Shown here piece by piece: positions 46,683 through 56,232 of a stretch of DNA of 64,000 nt. Origin of the DNA: Azohydromonas sediminis (lineage in GTDB: Bacteria > Pseudomonadota > Gammaproteobacteria > Burkholderiales > Burkholderiaceae_C); assembly GCF_003574675.1 (NCBI RefSeq), contig NZ_QOAZ01000014.1, positions 18,713-82,712 on the forward strand. The letters are read 5' to 3'. The stretch's first letter is position 1. Each line of letters begins with the position of its first letter. The translations under genes and the position numbers were made by a program. Under the pieces are notes generated by a model. That model was not told the DNA's origin. It made no database searches and worked only from the letters and a program-made list of their open reading frames with translations.

Positions 46683-47528
46683 ATGAACGACGCCGCCCTG
46701 CCGCCGATGCTCGAGCGCCCGCTGCGCGACCTGGATGCGTGGACGGCGTGGCTGCGCGCCGCGCCGATCCCGGTGCTCGCGTACACCGCAGCGTCGATCG
46801 ACGAACTCGTCGACCACGAGGACGCCGTCGACGCGCGGCTGCTCGCCGAGACGATCGGCGACGACCCGCTGGCGACGCTGCGCCTGCTGGTGCACGTCGC
46901 GGCGCTGCGCGGCGGGCGCGACACGGGGCAGGCCGAGACCGTGACCGCGGCGCTCGTGCTGCTCGGTGTCACGCCGTTCTTCCGCGCCTTCACCGGGCTG
47001 CCGACGGTCGAGGCGCGCCTGGCGGACCACCCCGAGGCGCTCGCGGGGTTCCAGCGCGTGCTGCGCCGCTCGCAGCGCGCCGCGACGTTCGCGCTCGGCT
47101 TCGCGGTGCACCGCGCCGACCCCGACGCGCCGGTGATCCACGAGGCGGCGCAGCTGCACGACTTCGCCGAGATGCTGCTGTGGTGCCACGCGCCGGCGCT
47201 GATGCTCGAGATCGCGCGCCGCCAGGCCGCCGAGCCGACGCTGCGCTCGGCGGTGGCGCAGCGCGACGTGCTCGGCATCGAGCTGGCCGACCTGCAGCAC
47301 GCGCTGATGGTCGCCTGGCGGCTGCCGCCGCTGCTCGTCAAGCTCGACGACGACCGGCACGCCGACACGCCGCCGGTGCGCTGCGTGCTGCTCGCGCAGC
47401 GGCTCGCGCGCCACACCGCGCGCGGCTGGGACGACCCGGCGCTGCCCGACGACGTGAGCGACATCGCGCAGCTGCTGCAGCTCGGCCCCGAGCCGACGAG
47501 ACGGCTGCTGCTCAGCCTCGACGCCTGA
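46683..47528 (+). CDS. HDOD-domain signalling protein
   Basis: A 281-residue protein. Residues about 25-240 follow the HDOD (HD-related output) fold: PIPVLAYTAASIDELVDHED, ETIGDDPLATLRLLVHVAAL, TVTAALVLLGVTPFFRAFTG and EAAQLHDFAEMLLWCHAPAL. HDOD domains lack nucleotide phosphodiesterase activity in most cases and work in signalling. Divergent from purT. Confidence 0.8.
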   Translation: MNDAALPPMLERPLRDLDAWTAWLRAAPIPVLAYTAASIDELVDHEDAVDARLLAETIGDDPLATLRLLVHVAALRGGRDTGQAETVTAALVLLGVTPFFRAFTGLPTVEARLADHPEALAGFQRVLRRSQRAATFALGFAVHRADPDAPVIHEAAQLHDFAEMLLWCHAPALMLEIARRQAAEPTLRSAVAQRDVLGIELADLQHALMVAWRLPPLLVKLDDDRHADTPPVRCVLLAQRLARHTARGWDDPALPDDVSDIAQLLQLGPEPTRRLLLSLDA

Positions 47529-47568
47529 GCTCGGGCAAGCGACGCGACCGGCGCCGTGCCGCCGACGC

Positions 47569-48060
47569 TCAGCCGCCGAGCGACAGCACGCCCTGCACGC
47601 CGAGCACGACGAGCAGGTAGCGAAAGCCCTTGCCGAGCGCGATCCACAACACGCTGCGCGGCAGATCCAGCCGCAGCCAGCCCGCGGCGAGCACGAGCGC
47701 GTCGCCGGCCAGCGGCACGAACGACAGGAACAGCGCCGGCGGCCCGAAGCGCTGCAGCCGCTGCATCTGCCGCTCGTCGAGCTTCCACTGCACGCGCTGG
47801 AAGCGCTCGTAGCCCTGGCGTGCCGCGTAGCCCATGCCGAAGGTCAGCAGCGCCCCGCAGACATTGCCCGCGAGCGCGACCGCGAACGCCGGCCACGCCA
47901 GCGCGGGGTACGCCGTGATCAGCCCGATCATCACGACCTCGCTCGATCCGGGCAGGATCGTGGCCGACAGGAACGCCGATGCGAACAGGCCCCACAGGCC
48001 GGCCTCGGCGCTCAGCCACGACTGGACCCAGGCCGCGAACTGCGTGATCGATTCGAGCAT
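47569..48060 (-). CDS. YqaA/DedA-family inner-membrane protein
   Basis: A 163-residue protein with SNARE-associated (DedA) motifs: FLSATILPGSSEVVMIGLIT, NVCGALLTFGMGYAARQG and FVPLAGDALVLAAGWLRL. DedA relatives act in lipid-carrier flipping and membrane homeostasis. Short length fits the YqaA subgroup. It converges with the HDOD gene. Confidence 0.9.
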   Translation of the reverse strand: MLESITQFAAWVQSWLSAEAGLWGLFASAFLSATILPGSSEVVMIGLITAYPALAWPAFAVALAGNVCGALLTFGMGYAARQGYERFQRVQWKLDERQMQRLQRFGPPALFLSFVPLAGDALVLAAGWLRLDLPRSVLWIALGKGFRYLLVVLGVQGVLSLGG

Positions 48061-48101
48061 GGGCGCGCATTGTCGCTGCGCCCTGCCGGTGCGGCGGGCG
48101 G

Positions 48102-48584
48102 CTACACCGGCACCGCGCTCGCGCTCTTGATGCGCTCGAGCACGAAACTCGTCTTGACGTCCTGCACGGCCGGGTGCTTGAGCAGCGTGTCCATGATGAA
48201 GCGCGAGTAGTGCTGCATGTCGGCGACGACGACGGTCAGCAGGTAGTCCATCTCGCCGGTCAGCGCGACGCACTCGACGACTTCGGGCCAGGCCTGCACG
48301 CCGGCGCGAAACGCTTCCATCGGCGTGCGCTGGTGGCCCTCGGTGTGCTTCTCGAGCCGCACGTTGATGACCGCCGTCAGCCCGAGCCCGACGCGCTCGG
48401 GCGGCACGACGGCGACGTAGCGCGCGATCACGCCCGCCTCCTCGAGCCGCTTGACGCGGCGCAGCGCCGCCGACGCCGACAGCCCGACCTGTCCGCTGAG
48501 TTCGTCGTAGGTCATGCGTCCGTCATGTTGCAGCGCACGAAGGATGCGCCTATCGATCGCATCAAGCTCGATGGCAGTGCTCAT
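48102..48584 (-). CDS. Lrp/AsnC-family transcriptional regulator
   Basis: A 160-residue regulator with N-terminal winged helix (LDAIDRRILRALQHDGRMTY ... SASAALRRVKRLEEAGVI) and C-terminal RAM ligand domain (VECVALTGEMDYLLTVVVAD). It diverges from hppD-phhA, so control of aromatic amino-acid breakdown, with phenylalanine or tyrosine as ligand, is likely but inferred. Confidence 0.93.
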   Translation of the reverse strand: MSTAIELDAIDRRILRALQHDGRMTYDELSGQVGLSASAALRRVKRLEEAGVIARYVAVVPPERVGLGLTAVINVRLEKHTEGHQRTPMEAFRAGVQAWPEVVECVALTGEMDYLLTVVVADMQHYSRFIMDTLLKHPAVQDVKTSFVLERIKSASAVPV

Positions 48585-48741
48585 GAATGCGAGTGTGCAT
48601 CAATCGTGCGTAGTCTGCCCATGGCACGCCTGAACTTGCAGGAAATCTGCGCCGAAGCGGTCCTACAGTGCAGCGTCCGACCGCGGCCGCGTCCGGCCGG
48701 CGGCCCGTTCCCCCTCCCCCACTGCTTGCGAGGAGCGCGCG

Positions 48742-49848
48742 ATGAGCACCTTCACCCCCTGGGACAACCCGATGGGCACCGACGGCTTCGAGTTCATCGA
48801 GTACGCCGCGCCCGACCCGAAGGCGATGGGCCAGCTCTTCGAGCGCATGGGCTTCGTCGCGATCGCGAAGCACCGCCACAAGAACGTGCTGCTGTACCGG
48901 CAGGGCGAGGTCAACTTCATCGTCAACGCCGAGCCCGACTCGTTCGCGCAGCGCTTCGCGCGCCTGCACGGGCCGAGCATCTGCGCGATCGCGTTTCGCG
49001 TGCACGACGCGAAGGCCGCCTACGAGCGCGCCGTGTCGCTCGGCGCCTGGGGCTACGCGAACACCGCGGGGCCCGGCGAGCTGAACATCCCGGCGATCAA
49101 GGGCATCGGCGACAGCCTGATCTACTTCGTCGACAAGTGGCGCGGCAAGGGCGGCAGGAAGCCGGGCGACATCGGCGACATCGGCTTCTACGACGTCGAC
49201 TTCGAACCGCTGCCCGGCGCGAGCCTGAACCCGCCCGGCTTCGGCCTGACGACGGTCGACCACCTGACGCACAACGTGCACCGCGGCCGCATGGGCGAGT
49301 GGGCCGAGTTCTACGAGCGCATCTTCAACTTTCGCGAGATCCGCTACTTCGACATCGAGGGGCAGGTCACCGGCGTCAAGAGCAAGGCGATGACGAGCCC
49401 GTGCGGCAAGATCCGCATCCCGATCAACGAGGAAGGCAACGACAAGGCCGGCCAGATCCAGGAGTACCTCGACCGCTACCGCGGCGAGGGCATCCAGCAC
49501 ATCGCGCTCGCATCGAACGACCTCGTCGCGACGGTCGATCGCCTGCGCGCGGCCGGCATCCAGCTGCTCGACACGCCCGACACGTACTACGAGCTCGTCG
49601 ACCGGCGCATCCCCGGCCACGGCGAGAACGTCGCCGAGCTGCAGAAGCGCAAGATCCTGATCGACGGCAAGGCCGGCGCGCTGCTGCTGCAGATCTTCAG
49701 CGAGAACCAGCTCGGCCCGATCTTCTTCGAGTTCATCCAGCGCAAGGGCGACCAGGGTTTCGGCGAAGGCAACTTCAAGGCGCTGTTCGAGAGCATGGAG
49801 CTCGACCAGATGCGCCGCGGCGTGCTGAAGACCGAACCCGTCGCCTGA
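48742..49848 (+). CDS. hppD: 4-hydroxyphenylpyruvate dioxygenase
   Basis: A 368-residue Fe(II) dioxygenase of the VOC fold. Iron ligands are His in VDHLTHNV and IQHIALAS and Glu in IFFEFIQRKGD; GDQGFGEGNFKALFES closes the active site. It converts 4-hydroxyphenylpyruvate to homogentisate. GAGGAG precedes the ATG. With phhA it forms a phenylalanine/tyrosine degradation pair; the linking transaminase is not in the window. Confidence 0.97.
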   Translation: MSTFTPWDNPMGTDGFEFIEYAAPDPKAMGQLFERMGFVAIAKHRHKNVLLYRQGEVNFIVNAEPDSFAQRFARLHGPSICAIAFRVHDAKAAYERAVSLGAWGYANTAGPGELNIPAIKGIGDSLIYFVDKWRGKGGRKPGDIGDIGFYDVDFEPLPGASLNPPGFGLTTVDHLTHNVHRGRMGEWAEFYERIFNFREIRYFDIEGQVTGVKSKAMTSPCGKIRIPINEEGNDKAGQIQEYLDRYRGEGIQHIALASNDLVATVDRLRAAGIQLLDTPDTYYELVDRRIPGHGENVAELQKRKILIDGKAGALLLQIFSENQLGPIFFEFIQRKGDQGFGEGNFKALFESMELDQMRRGVLKTEPVA

Positions 49849-49858
49849 GGTCGCCGCG

Positions 49859-50773
49859 ATGGGCACCGCAGCGTCGATCGACTTCCACTCCGGCGTGAAC
49901 CGGGGTGTGCCGCCCGTCACGTACGGCGAGGGCGACCGCCCGCCGCGCGGCGACTACGCGAGAGCGCGCGCCGACTACACCTGCGAACAGGACTGGGCGC
50001 AGTACAGCGCCGCCGACCACGACACCTACCGCCGGCTGTACGCGCGCCAGATGGCGCAGCTGCCGGGCCTGGCGTGCGACGAGTTCATCGCCGCCGTCGG
50101 GCAGCTCGGCGCGCCCGATCGCATCCCGCGTTTCGACGACGTCTCCGAGCGGCTGATGAAGGCCACCGGCTGGCAGATCGTCGGCGTGCCCGGGCTGATC
50201 CCGGAGGAGGCGTTCTTCGCGCTGCTCGCGGCACGCAAGTTCCCCGTGACCGACTGGATCCGCCGGCCCGACGAGTTCGACTACGTCGTCGAGCCCGACA
50301 TCTTCCACGACCTGTTCGGCCACGTGCCGCTGCTGTTCGACCCGGTGTTCGCCGACTACATGCAGGCCTACGGCGAAGGCGGGCTGAAGGCCAGCCGCCT
50401 CGACGCGTGCGAGCTGCTCGCGCGGCTGTACTGGTACACGGTCGAGTTCGGCCTGATCGCGACGCCGCAGGGCCTGCGTGCCTACGGCGCCGGCATCCTC
50501 AGTTCGGCCGGCGAGCTGCGCTACAGCGTCACCGACCCGGCGCCCCGGCGCGTCGCGTTCGACCTGCGCCGCATGATGCGCACGCGCTACAAGATCGACA
50601 CCTACCAGTCGATCTACTTCGTGATCGACTCGTTCGCGCAGCTGTTCGATGCCACCGCGCCCGACTTCGCGCCGCTGTACCGCGAGGTGCGCGCGTCGAT
50701 CGCGCGCGACGGCGAACTCGCCGCCGGCGTCGTGCTGGCCGGCGAGCGCGAGTTCGCGTCGGCGTCGGCCTGA
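49859..50773 (+). CDS. phhA: Phenylalanine 4-monooxygenase
   Basis: A 304-residue aromatic amino-acid hydroxylase. HDLFGHVPLL supplies the two iron-binding histidines (about 149-154), with the Glu ligand in YWYTVEFGL. It hydroxylates phenylalanine to tyrosine using tetrahydropterin and O2. The ATG is 10 bp after the hppD stop with GAGG overlapping that stop; the two are co-transcribed. Confidence 0.97.
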   Translation: MGTAASIDFHSGVNRGVPPVTYGEGDRPPRGDYARARADYTCEQDWAQYSAADHDTYRRLYARQMAQLPGLACDEFIAAVGQLGAPDRIPRFDDVSERLMKATGWQIVGVPGLIPEEAFFALLAARKFPVTDWIRRPDEFDYVVEPDIFHDLFGHVPLLFDPVFADYMQAYGEGGLKASRLDACELLARLYWYTVEFGLIATPQGLRAYGAGILSSAGELRYSVTDPAPRRVAFDLRRMMRTRYKIDTYQSIYFVIDSFAQLFDATAPDFAPLYREVRASIARDGELAAGVVLAGEREFASASA

Positions 50774-50823
50774 CGCGCGGGCCGGCGGCGCGGCCGCGGC
50801 GTCCCCTGCACGCATCAGCGGCT

Positions 50824-51735
50824 TCAGCGTGGCGGCAGCGCAAGCTGGCGCTGCACCTCGGCGAACACGGCGTCGTCGAGCGCCATGTCGACGTGGCCGG
50901 TGGCGCGCACGTGGTGCGCCGCCGCGCCCGGCAGCACGGCCGTGCTCGGCGGGAACACGATGTTGTCGCAGTGGCCGTAGAAGCAGACGAACGGGGGGCG
51001 CTCGCCCGCCGGTGGCTCGCGCTGCGCCAGCGCGGCGAGCCACTCGCCGTGCCAGCGCATCTGGCGGGCGTTGGCGCTGAACGCGAAGCGGGCCAGCCAG
51101 GTGCCGTGGTGCGGCGTGCCGATCGTCACGACGGCGTGCACGTCGCGCACGCGCCGCGACTGCGCGAGCCACTCGCGCACCGCGAGACCGCCCATGCTGT
51201 GCGCGACGACGAGCGGCGGCACGCCGGTGAGGTCGAGCAGCCGCTGCACGGCCGCATCGACGGTGGGCGCATAGGCCTCGATCGGGCCGAACACCGGATC
51301 GAGCGTGACCGCGACGCACGGCACGCCGGCGGCGCGCAGGCGCTCGAGCCACGGGTTCCACAGCCCTCGGTTGCACAGGAAGCCGTGCACCAGCACGACG
51401 CCGCGCCGGCCCCTCGCATCGTCGGGCAGGTGGTCCGGCACGGCGTCGTGGCGAAACGGCTGGCGCCAGCCGAAGACGACGAGCGCGGTCCAGGTCTCGC
51501 GCGACCACGCGCGCAGCAGCTCGGCCGGCGTCGCGCGCGGCGCCGGGTCGTCGCCGTGCAGCAGCGGGAGCAGCACGAACTCGGCGCCGAGCACCGCGCC
51601 GTGGCCGAACATCGGCACCAGCACGCCCAGCAGCGCGAGACCGGGGCGTCCGTGCGCCAGCGCCGTGCCGACCCACAGCACGGCGACGGTGGCCAGCAGC
51701 GCGACGAGCGCGCGCTGGAGCCGGGCCGCCCCCAT
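50824..51735 (-). CDS. Membrane-anchored alpha/beta hydrolase (lipase/esterase-like)
   Basis: A 303-residue protein with two N-terminal helices (about 8-50), then an alpha/beta hydrolase domain: VVLVHGFLCNRGLW (oxyanion HGF), VAHSMGGLAVREW (nucleophile GHSMG variant AHSMG) and ATGHVDMALDD (catalytic His). It resembles permease-like triacylglycerol lipases. Substrate unknown. Convergent with phhA. Confidence 0.85.
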   Translation of the reverse strand: MGAARLQRALVALLATVAVLWVGTALAHGRPGLALLGVLVPMFGHGAVLGAEFVLLPLLHGDDPAPRATPAELLRAWSRETWTALVVFGWRQPFRHDAVPDHLPDDARGRRGVVLVHGFLCNRGLWNPWLERLRAAGVPCVAVTLDPVFGPIEAYAPTVDAAVQRLLDLTGVPPLVVAHSMGGLAVREWLAQSRRVRDVHAVVTIGTPHHGTWLARFAFSANARQMRWHGEWLAALAQREPPAGERPPFVCFYGHCDNIVFPPSTAVLPGAAAHHVRATGHVDMALDDAVFAEVQRQLALPPR

Positions 51736-51867
51736 CGCGGCTCAGGCACCGACGCCGCCGTGGCGGCGGCGCGGTTTGCAGCGGTGCCATCGTTGCATCA
51801 CCGCGATGTTGCATCATTGACGTCGCACGGCCCGTGGCGACTTGCCCGCGGCCGTGCGCGACGACCG

Positions 51868-52590
51868 ATGTCCACTGCCGCTGCCGACGCCATCCTCGCC
51901 GACCTCGGGCGCGTCGACCACGAGCGCCGCGCCCGCGCCGCCGACGCCGGCCTCGCGGCCGCCGTCGTGCGTGTGAAGGCCTACCAGCAGAAACGCTTCG
52001 AGACGACGTACGCCGACCTGCTGGCCGACCCGCGCTACGCGGCGGCCGCGCGCTTCTTCCTGCAGGAGCTGTACGGCCCGCACGACTTCACGCAGCGCGA
52101 CGCGCAGTTCGCGCGCATCGTGCCGGGCCTCGTGCGGCTGTTCCCGCGCGAAGTCGTCGACACCGTGGCGCACCTGGCGGCGCTGCACGCGCTGTCGGAA
52201 GAGCTCGACACGCTGATGGGGCGCGCGCTCGGCGCGCGAGCGCTCGACCGCGCGGTCTACGTCGAGCTGTGGCAGCGCGTCGGGCGCGCGCACGACCGCA
52301 AGCGCCAGATCGAGCTGATGCACCGCGTCGGCCTCGACCTCGACGCCTACACGCGCAACCCGCTGCTGCGCCACAGCCTGCGCATGATGCGCGCGCCGGC
52401 CCGGCTGGCCGGGCTCGACGCGCTGCAGCGCTTCCTCGAGTCGGGCTTCGACACGTTCCGCGCGATGCGCGGCGCGCAGTCGTTCCTCGCGACGATCGTG
52501 CGCCGCGAGACACTGCTCGCCGAGCGGCTGTTCGCGGCCGCCGACGCGACGGCGGTGTCGGCCGACGACCCGCTCGGGCAATTACCGTAG
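51868..52590 (+). CDS. Conserved hypothetical protein (FFLEE-like)
   Basis: A 240-residue, mostly helical, soluble protein. RFFLQELYGPHDFTQRDAQF and YVELWQRVGRAHDRKRQIEL are the conserved-looking blocks, similar to the proteobacterial family named after its FFLEELYG motif (here FFLQELYG). Function unknown. It lies divergent from the membrane hydrolase and 72 bp before the acyl-CoA synthetase gene. Confidence 0.8.
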   Translation: MSTAAADAILADLGRVDHERRARAADAGLAAAVVRVKAYQQKRFETTYADLLADPRYAAAARFFLQELYGPHDFTQRDAQFARIVPGLVRLFPREVVDTVAHLAALHALSEELDTLMGRALGARALDRAVYVELWQRVGRAHDRKRQIELMHRVGLDLDAYTRNPLLRHSLRMMRAPARLAGLDALQRFLESGFDTFRAMRGAQSFLATIVRRETLLAERLFAAADATAVSADDPLGQLP

Positions 52591-52662
52591 CGCGCCGGCC
52601 CCGTTGCCGGTGACGATGCGCCGGTTTGCCGTTGACTTGCCACTGCCTGGAGGGAGCCTTCC

Positions 52663-54381
52663 GTGCCTGCCGTGATCGACCCGCCCGCCGCCGGTGCCGC
52701 CGTCGCCAGGCCGTGGCTGAAGCAGTACCCCAGCGGTGTGCCCGCCGAGGTCGAGATCGACCCGCGCGCGACGCTCGTCGATGTCCTCGAGCGCTCGTTT
52801 CGCCAGTTCGCCGCGCGCGACGCGTGCGCGTGCATGGACGTGCGGCTGCGCTACCGCGACATCGACGAGCTGTCGCAGGCGCTCGGCGCCTACCTGCAGT
52901 CGCTCGGGCTCGAGCGCGGCGCGCGGGTGGCGCTGATGATGCCGAACCTGCCGCAGTACATGGTCGCGATCGCCGCGGTGCTGCGCGCCGGCTACGCGGT
53001 GGTCAACGTCAACCCGCTGTACACGCCGCGCGAACTCGAGCACCAGCTGAAGGACTCGGGCGCGCAGGCCATCGTCGTGCTCGAGAACTTCGCGACCACG
53101 CTCGAGGAAGTGATCGAGCGCACGCCGGTGCGCCACGTCGTGCTCGCGGCGATGGGCGACCTGCTCGGCTTCTGGAAGGGCAACCTCGTCAACTTCGTCG
53201 TGCGCCACGTCAAGAAGATGGTGGCCGAGTTCCGGCTGCCGCTCGGCGACGGGCGCAGCGTGGTGCGCTTCAACATGGCCATTGCCGAGGGCACGCGCCT
53301 GCACCTCAGGCGCGCCGACGTCGGCCCCGACGACGTCGCGTTCCTGCAGTACACCGGCGGCACCACCGGCGTGTCGAAGGGCGCGACGCTGCTGCACCGC
53401 AACGTGGTGGCCAACATCGTGCAGACCGAGGCCTGGTTCAAGCCGATGCTCGACACGCTCGGCGGCAAGCCGCTGACGGTGGTGTGCGCGCTGCCGCTGT
53501 ACCACATCTTCGCGCTGACGATCTGCTACTTCATGGGCGCGCGGCTCGGGATGATGAACCTGCTGATCCCGAACCCGCGCGACATCCCCGGCTTCGTCAA
53601 GACGCTGGCCAAGTACCGCGTCAACATGTTCCCGGCCGTCAACACGCTGTTCAACGCGCTGGCCAACGACGCCGACTTCGCGCGGCTGGACTTCAGCGAG
53701 CTCGTCGTCTCCAACGGCGGCGGCATGGCGGTGCAGCAGGCCACCGCCGAGAAGTGGCTCAAGGTCACCGGCTGCCCGATCGTCGAGGGCTACGGTCTGA
53801 GCGAGACCTCGCCGGTGGCCACCAGCAACCGGCTCGACAAGCGCGAGTTCACCGGCACGATCGGGCTGCCGATCCCGTCGACCGACATCGCGATCCGCGA
53901 CGACGACGGCCGCGACGTGCCGCCCGGCACCCCGGGCGAGATCTGCATCAAGGGCCCGCAGGTGATGGCCGGCTACTGGAACCGCCCCGACGAGACGGCT
54001 AGGGTCATGACGCCCGACGGCTACTTCAAGAGCGGCGACATCGGCGTGATGGACGAGCACGGCTACATCCGCATCGTCGACCGCAAGAAGGACATGATCC
54101 TCGTGTCGGGCTTCAACGTCTACCCGAACGAGATCGAGCAGGTCGTCAGCCTGATGCCCGGCGTGCTCGAGTGCGCCGCGGTCGGCGTGCCCGACGAGAA
54201 GTCGGGCGAGGCGGTCAAGCTGTTCGTCGTCAGGCGCGACCCGACGCTGACCGAGGACGACGTCGCGCGCTACTGCCGCGACAACTTCACCGCCTACAAG
54301 CGGCCGAAGCACATCGAGTTCCGCGACGAGCTGCCGAAGAGCAACGTCGGCAAGATCCTGCGGCGCGAGCTGAGGCACTAG
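52663..54381 (+). CDS. fadD: Long-chain acyl-CoA synthetase
   Basis: A 572-residue AMP-forming ligase. AMP-binding motif YTGGTTGVSKGATLLHRN (about 229-246), linker DRKKDMILVSGFNVYPNEIE and C-terminal catalytic lysine in LPKSNVGKILRREL. It activates fatty acids to acyl-CoA for beta-oxidation or lipid synthesis. The start is GTG at 52663 after GGAGG. Confidence 0.93.
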   Translation: MPAVIDPPAAGAAVARPWLKQYPSGVPAEVEIDPRATLVDVLERSFRQFAARDACACMDVRLRYRDIDELSQALGAYLQSLGLERGARVALMMPNLPQYMVAIAAVLRAGYAVVNVNPLYTPRELEHQLKDSGAQAIVVLENFATTLEEVIERTPVRHVVLAAMGDLLGFWKGNLVNFVVRHVKKMVAEFRLPLGDGRSVVRFNMAIAEGTRLHLRRADVGPDDVAFLQYTGGTTGVSKGATLLHRNVVANIVQTEAWFKPMLDTLGGKPLTVVCALPLYHIFALTICYFMGARLGMMNLLIPNPRDIPGFVKTLAKYRVNMFPAVNTLFNALANDADFARLDFSELVVSNGGGMAVQQATAEKWLKVTGCPIVEGYGLSETSPVATSNRLDKREFTGTIGLPIPSTDIAIRDDDGRDVPPGTPGEICIKGPQVMAGYWNRPDETARVMTPDGYFKSGDIGVMDEHGYIRIVDRKKDMILVSGFNVYPNEIEQVVSLMPGVLECAAVGVPDEKSGEAVKLFVVRRDPTLTEDDVARYCRDNFTAYKRPKHIEFRDELPKSNVGKILRRELRH

Positions 54382-54436
54382 GTCCGCCCCCACAGCGAGC
54401 GGCAGGCGTCGATGTGCGTCGGGCGGCGCGAAGCCT

Positions 54437-55672
54437 TCAGCGCATCGGCAGCAGCAGCTTCGCGACGCCGCGGACCGACGCCATCTGGCTCGGGTCGGCG
54501 GTCTCGTCGAGCACGCCGGCCATGCGGCGCACGAGCGCCGGCGTGCGCCGCGCACGCCAGATCACGAGGTCGGCGAGCCAGGGGTGGTGGTTGACGCGGT
54601 TGGCGCGCTCGTAGAGGTCGTAGCGCGGCTTGAGTGCCGCGAGCGAGCGCTCGTAGCCGGCGCGCGCGGCGGCGTCGTCGAGGCCCTCGCGCCGTGCGCG
54701 CACGATCGCGTGCGCGGCGAGCAGCCCGGTCTCGAGCGCCTTGCCGATGCCTTCGCCGGTGAACGCGTACGTGCTGCCGGCGGCCTCGCCGGCCACGAGC
54801 AGCCCGGGCCGGCTCCACGCCGCGCCGTCGAGCGAGCACCGCAGCGGCGCGCCCTTGAGGTCGCCGAGCCAGGTGCCTTCGGCCAGCAGCTCGCGCGCCG
54901 GCGCATGGACCTCGGCGAACGCGGTGAACATCGCGCGCAGGTTGACGTCGGCCATCGTCGCGCGGCCGTCGGCGCCGGCGGCGTGGCTGTGCGTCAGGCC
55001 GACGCCGACGTTGAACACGCCGCCCGGCCCCGGGAAGATCCAGCCGTAGCCGCGCGCCAGCCGCCGGTGCCAGACGACTTCGAGCGCACGCAGCCGCCCG
55101 GCCAGCCCGTCGTGGCGCACGTAGCCGCGCAACGCCACCGCGCTGGGCGTGCGCCGCCGGCACAGCCCGGCGGCGATCAGCGCCTGCGGCACGGCACCGG
55201 TGGCGAGCACGACCCAGCGCGCGTACACTTCGTTCAGGCGCTCGCCCGCGCGCAGCCGCGCGCCGACGACGCGCCCACCGTCGAGCAGCGGGGCTTCGAA
55301 CCGCCATGGCGCCGCCAGCATCGCGCCGGCGCGCGTGGCCGCCTGCGCCAGCAGGTGATCGAGTTCGCGCCGCGGCAGCACCGCCAGCGTGCCCGGCACC
55401 TCGACGCGGCCGCCGCGCGGCGCGATGCAGGCCACGTGCGTCGCGCGCTGCGCGCGGTCCATCACCTCGTCGTGCACCCCGAGGCGGCGCAGCGCCGCGT
55501 GCGCGTCGGGAATCAGACCGTCGCCGCAGACCTTGTCGCGCGGGAAGCGGTGCTGGTCGACGAGCAGCACGCCGACGCCGTCGCGCGCCAGCGCCTGCGC
55601 GCACGCGCTGCCGGCCGGGCCGGCGCCGACGACGAGCACGTCGCAGCGGGTGGGCAAGTCGTCGGGGGTCAT
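54437..55672 (-). CDS. Geranylgeranyl-reductase-family FAD oxidoreductase
   Basis: A 411-residue flavoprotein: Rossmann motif VLVVGAGPAGSACAQALARD (about 12-31), the family's FPRDKVCGDGLIPDA substrate-loop block, GWIFPGPGGVFNVGVG and VAGEAAGSTYAFTGEGIGKA. The family reduces isoprenoid chains or oxidises aromatic and lipid substrates; without neighbours that make chlorophyll or archaeal lipids the substrate stays open. Start at 55672 from the Rossmann-fold position. Confidence 0.88.
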   Translation of the reverse strand: MTPDDLPTRCDVLVVGAGPAGSACAQALARDGVGVLLVDQHRFPRDKVCGDGLIPDAHAALRRLGVHDEVMDRAQRATHVACIAPRGGRVEVPGTLAVLPRRELDHLLAQAATRAGAMLAAPWRFEAPLLDGGRVVGARLRAGERLNEVYARWVVLATGAVPQALIAAGLCRRRTPSAVALRGYVRHDGLAGRLRALEVVWHRRLARGYGWIFPGPGGVFNVGVGLTHSHAAGADGRATMADVNLRAMFTAFAEVHAPARELLAEGTWLGDLKGAPLRCSLDGAAWSRPGLLVAGEAAGSTYAFTGEGIGKALETGLLAAHAIVRARREGLDDAAARAGYERSLAALKPRYDLYERANRVNHHPWLADLVIWRARRTPALVRRMAGVLDETADPSQMASVRGVAKLLLPMR

Positions 55673-55778
55673 CGGACGCAGGGTCCGATTGTAGGAACGC
55701 GGCCGCGGCACTTGACCGACGTCAACACGCGGGACCGTCGCCGCTGCCAACATGCGCTGCCGTGAGGAGCCCGACGCG

Positions 55779-56165
55779 ATGACGATCACCCTGACCCCGG
55801 GCCAGCGTGCCCAACTCGAGGCCGAGCTGACGGCGCGCCGGCAAGAGCTCGAGCGCCAGCTCGCCGAGCACCTGCACGGCCAGACGCGCGCCGAACGCGC
55901 GCACGACGTGCTCACGCAAGACGGCGACGACGCGCCGCAGCGACTGCCCGAGCGCGACATCGCCGCTGCGCTGACGAACCAGGAGCAGGTCGAGCTCGAA
56001 CGCGTGACGGCCGCGCTGCAGCGCCTCGAGCGCGGCGACTACGGCCGCTGTGTCGACTGCGGCATCGACATCCCGTTCGACCGGCTGAAGGCCGAGCCGT
56101 GGGCCCTGCGCTGCATCGACTGCGAAACCGCACGCGAGCGCACCGCCGCGCGCCGCGCGCCCTGA
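55779..56165 (+). CDS. TraR/DksA-family zinc-finger protein
   Basis: A 128-residue protein with an N-terminal coiled coil (about 1-85) and a C-terminal four-cysteine zinc finger CVDCGIDIPFDRLKAEPWAL then RCIDC. The coiled-coil tip (LTQDGDDAPQRLPERDIA) contains acidic residues that in DksA reach the RNA polymerase secondary channel. A paralogue of the main DksA, likely a stress regulator of transcription. GAGGAG lies upstream of this ATG. Confidence 0.88.
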   Translation: MTITLTPGQRAQLEAELTARRQELERQLAEHLHGQTRAERAHDVLTQDGDDAPQRLPERDIAAALTNQEQVELERVTAALQRLERGDYGRCVDCGIDIPFDRLKAEPWALRCIDCETARERTAARRAP

Positions 56166-56232
56166 ACCCCGGCCGCGGCGTCGACCGCCGCGGCGCCCCC
56201 ATCCCGCGACCCACCGAACCCGAAAGACCCCC

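Noticed and set aside
48585..48741. Sigma-70 promoter TTGCAG/TACAGT before hppD
   Set aside because: The spacer would be 22 bp, outside the normal range; no convincing Lrp site could be drawn either.
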